DNA from: an uncultured Holophagaceae bacterium
GTDB taxonomy: Bacteria; Acidobacteriota; Holophagae; Holophagales; Holophagaceae
Length of the DNA: 35,500 bases
Assembly: GCA_903868115.1 (NCBI GenBank)
Contig: CAIPUA010000265.1
Location: forward strand, 1-35,500
Direction of reading: 5' to 3'
Shown here in pieces: positions 34,368-35,500 of the stretch (its first letter is position 1; each line of letters opens with the position of its first letter). Under the pieces are notes generated by a model. That model ran no database searches. It saw only the letters and a program-made list of their open reading frames with translations, and was not told the DNA's origin. The position numbers and the translations under genes are program-made.

Positions 34368-34383
34368 GTTAACCATGGTTTAC
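34368..34383. promoter_or_regulatory. Palindrome upstream of toxin gene, candidate autoregulatory operator
   Basis: GTTAACCATGGTTTAC (7 of 8 pairs symmetric; core AACCATGGTT perfect), 9 nt before the ATG at 34393. Confidence 0.4.
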
Positions 34384-34392
34384 ACTTTAGGC

Positions 34393-34683
34393 ATGAGGAC
34401 GATTCTTACCACAGAGGTCTTTGACGCTTGGTTCGCCGACTTGAAAGACGCGCAGGCGAGGGCTCGACTCAATGCCCGGATTCGGCGAGCCGAAGAGGGC
34501 AACCTGGGGGATTGCGGTTCCGTGGGTGAAGGGGTTTCCGAAATGCGGATTCATTACGGTCCAGGCTACCGGGTCTACTTCATCCAGCAGGGGTTGGAGA
34601 TCGTCATCCTCCTCGCTGGAGGGGACAAATCCACGCAGAGCAAAGACATCAAGGCAGCGTTGGAACTGGCAAAACAGGTCTAG
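34393..34683 (+). CDS. Type II toxin, RelE/ParE (HigB-like) family
   Basis: 96 aa: FDAWFADLKDAQARARLNARIRRAEEGNLGDCGSVGEGVSEMRIHYGPGYRVYFIQQGLEIVILLAGGDKSTQSKDIKAALELA. Confidence 0.92.
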   Translation: MRTILTTEVFDAWFADLKDAQARARLNARIRRAEEGNLGDCGSVGEGVSEMRIHYGPGYRVYFIQQGLEIVILLAGGDKSTQSKDIKAALELAKQV

Positions 34684-34692
34684 GAGAACAAG

Positions 34693-34983
34693 ATGGGTAT
34701 CAAGCTGAACAAATGGGACGTCGTAGAGCACATCAAGAGCGAGGAGGATATGAACCTCTATCTTGAAGCCTGCTTTGAGGAAGATCCTGGAGATGGAAGC
34801 CTGATCCGTGCGGCGCTGGGCGACATCGCCCGTGCGCAGGGTATGGCACAGCTCGCACGAGATACGGGGCTGAGCCGTGAAGGGCTCTACAAGGCACTTT
34901 CCCCCGAAGGGAATCCAGAGTTCTCGACCGTTGTGAAGGTTATCCATGCTCTGGGTTTGAAGTTACGCGCTGTTCACGCCTGA
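34693..34983 (+). CDS. Type II antitoxin (HigA-like addiction module antidote, HTH)
   Basis: 96 aa: DPGDGSLIRAALGDIARAQGMAQLARDTGLSREGLYKALSPEGNPEFSTVVKVIHALGLKL. Confidence 0.92.
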   Translation: MGIKLNKWDVVEHIKSEEDMNLYLEACFEEDPGDGSLIRAALGDIARAQGMAQLARDTGLSREGLYKALSPEGNPEFSTVVKVIHALGLKLRAVHA

Positions 34984-34986
34984 AGC

Positions 34987-35017
34987 CCAATTGTGCAGAC
35001 ACCGTCTGCACAATTGG
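34987..35017. terminator. Perfect 14-bp inverted repeat just downstream of the antitoxin gene
   Basis: CCAATTGTGCAGAC-ACC-GTCTGCACAATTGG. Function as a terminator is not proven; no U tract. Confidence 0.4.
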
Positions 35018-35084
35018 AAACCGCATCCGGGAAGGCCCGCTCCGCCAGCTCCGGGAGGTTTGGGGCCTTTATGGCGTCGTTGCT

Positions 35085-35254
35085 CGGGTGTATACCGCGT
35101 GCGCAACGCCATCCTGGACCGGAACGTGACCCTCCGGGAAGGCACCACCATCGGCTACGACCGTGAGAAGGACCAGAGCCGGGGACTCAAGACCGTGTCT
35201 ATTCCAGGCAGGGATGACTACGTGGTGGCCGTGGGCCGGGGGACCGTCCTTTAG
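35085..35254 (+). pseudogene. 3' remnant of a glucose-1-phosphate adenylyltransferase gene
   Basis: Reads YRVRNAILDRNVTLREGTTIGYDREKDQSRGLKTVSIPGRDDYVVAVGRGTVL*, resembling the GlgC C-terminus. No catalytic domain upstream. Confidence 0.65.
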
Positions 35255-35300
35255 GGCCTGTTTTCAGGACAGACCCCAGCTCACCCTGACCTTTTCAGGG

Positions 35301-35500
35301 TCAGTCTCGGTAGATATATCCCCCGAGCAGCGCCGCCAAGGGTGCTTCCGCCAGGGTCCAGAGCAGGGCTAGGGCGATGGCGTTCCAGGGTGACATCCCC
35401 ATGAAGCCCGAACCCAGATTGGGGAACGCGTAGGCCAGGACCCAGACCACCAATCCGGCCCGGATGGCGGTATTGGGTCCTGGCCCGAAGTGGCTGCGGA
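35301..35500 (-). CDS. C-terminal part of a hydrophobic membrane protein; runs off the window
   Basis: Minus strand reads RSHFGPGPNTAIRAGLVVWVLAYAFPNLGSGFMGMSPWNAIALALLWTLAEAPLAALLGGYIYRD*. Confidence 0.7.
   Translation of the reverse strand, partial: RSHFGPGPNTAIRAGLVVWVLAYAFPNLGSGFMGMSPWNAIALALLWTLAEAPLAALLGGYIYRD

Overview
35.5 kb of GC-rich bacterial chromosome. Gene content suggests an Acidobacteriota/Holophagae-like organism, but this is an impression from the protein sequences and was not tested. Most of the window is ordinary coding DNA. From left to right: a partial YaiI/YqxD (DUF188) gene; a secreted protein with three internal repeats; a two-gene molybdopterin oxidoreductase operon (DmsA-like, plus a fused FeS/NrfD-DmsC-like subunit carrying an in-frame repeat insertion); small membrane proteins; class III fructose-1,6-bisphosphatase; a VOC-protein remnant; a secreted hypothetical; tRNA-Gly and tRNA-Cys; a PAS histidine kinase; a long divergent Hfq; PdxA with an internal insertion; GlmU; an Mla-type lipid-transport operon (mlaE, an apparently frameshifted mlaF, mlaD) followed by DUF116, UbiA-family and PgeF genes; a hybrid-kinase-like pair; rsmD; fabH; kdsB; a citrate lyase operon (citC-citD-PPC/DUF296-citE-citF-citXG); a RelE/HigB-like toxin-antitoxin pair; a glgC 3' remnant; and a partial membrane protein. 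The best candidates for a second look are the PPC/DUF296 gene inside the citrate lyase operon (its usual His ligand motifs look lost), the NHRGHRE-type inverted-repeat element inserted in frame in the FeS subunit, the N-terminally extended Hfq, the PdxA insertion and the REC-GAF pseudokinase. I saw no CRISPR array, prophage or clearly new defence island.
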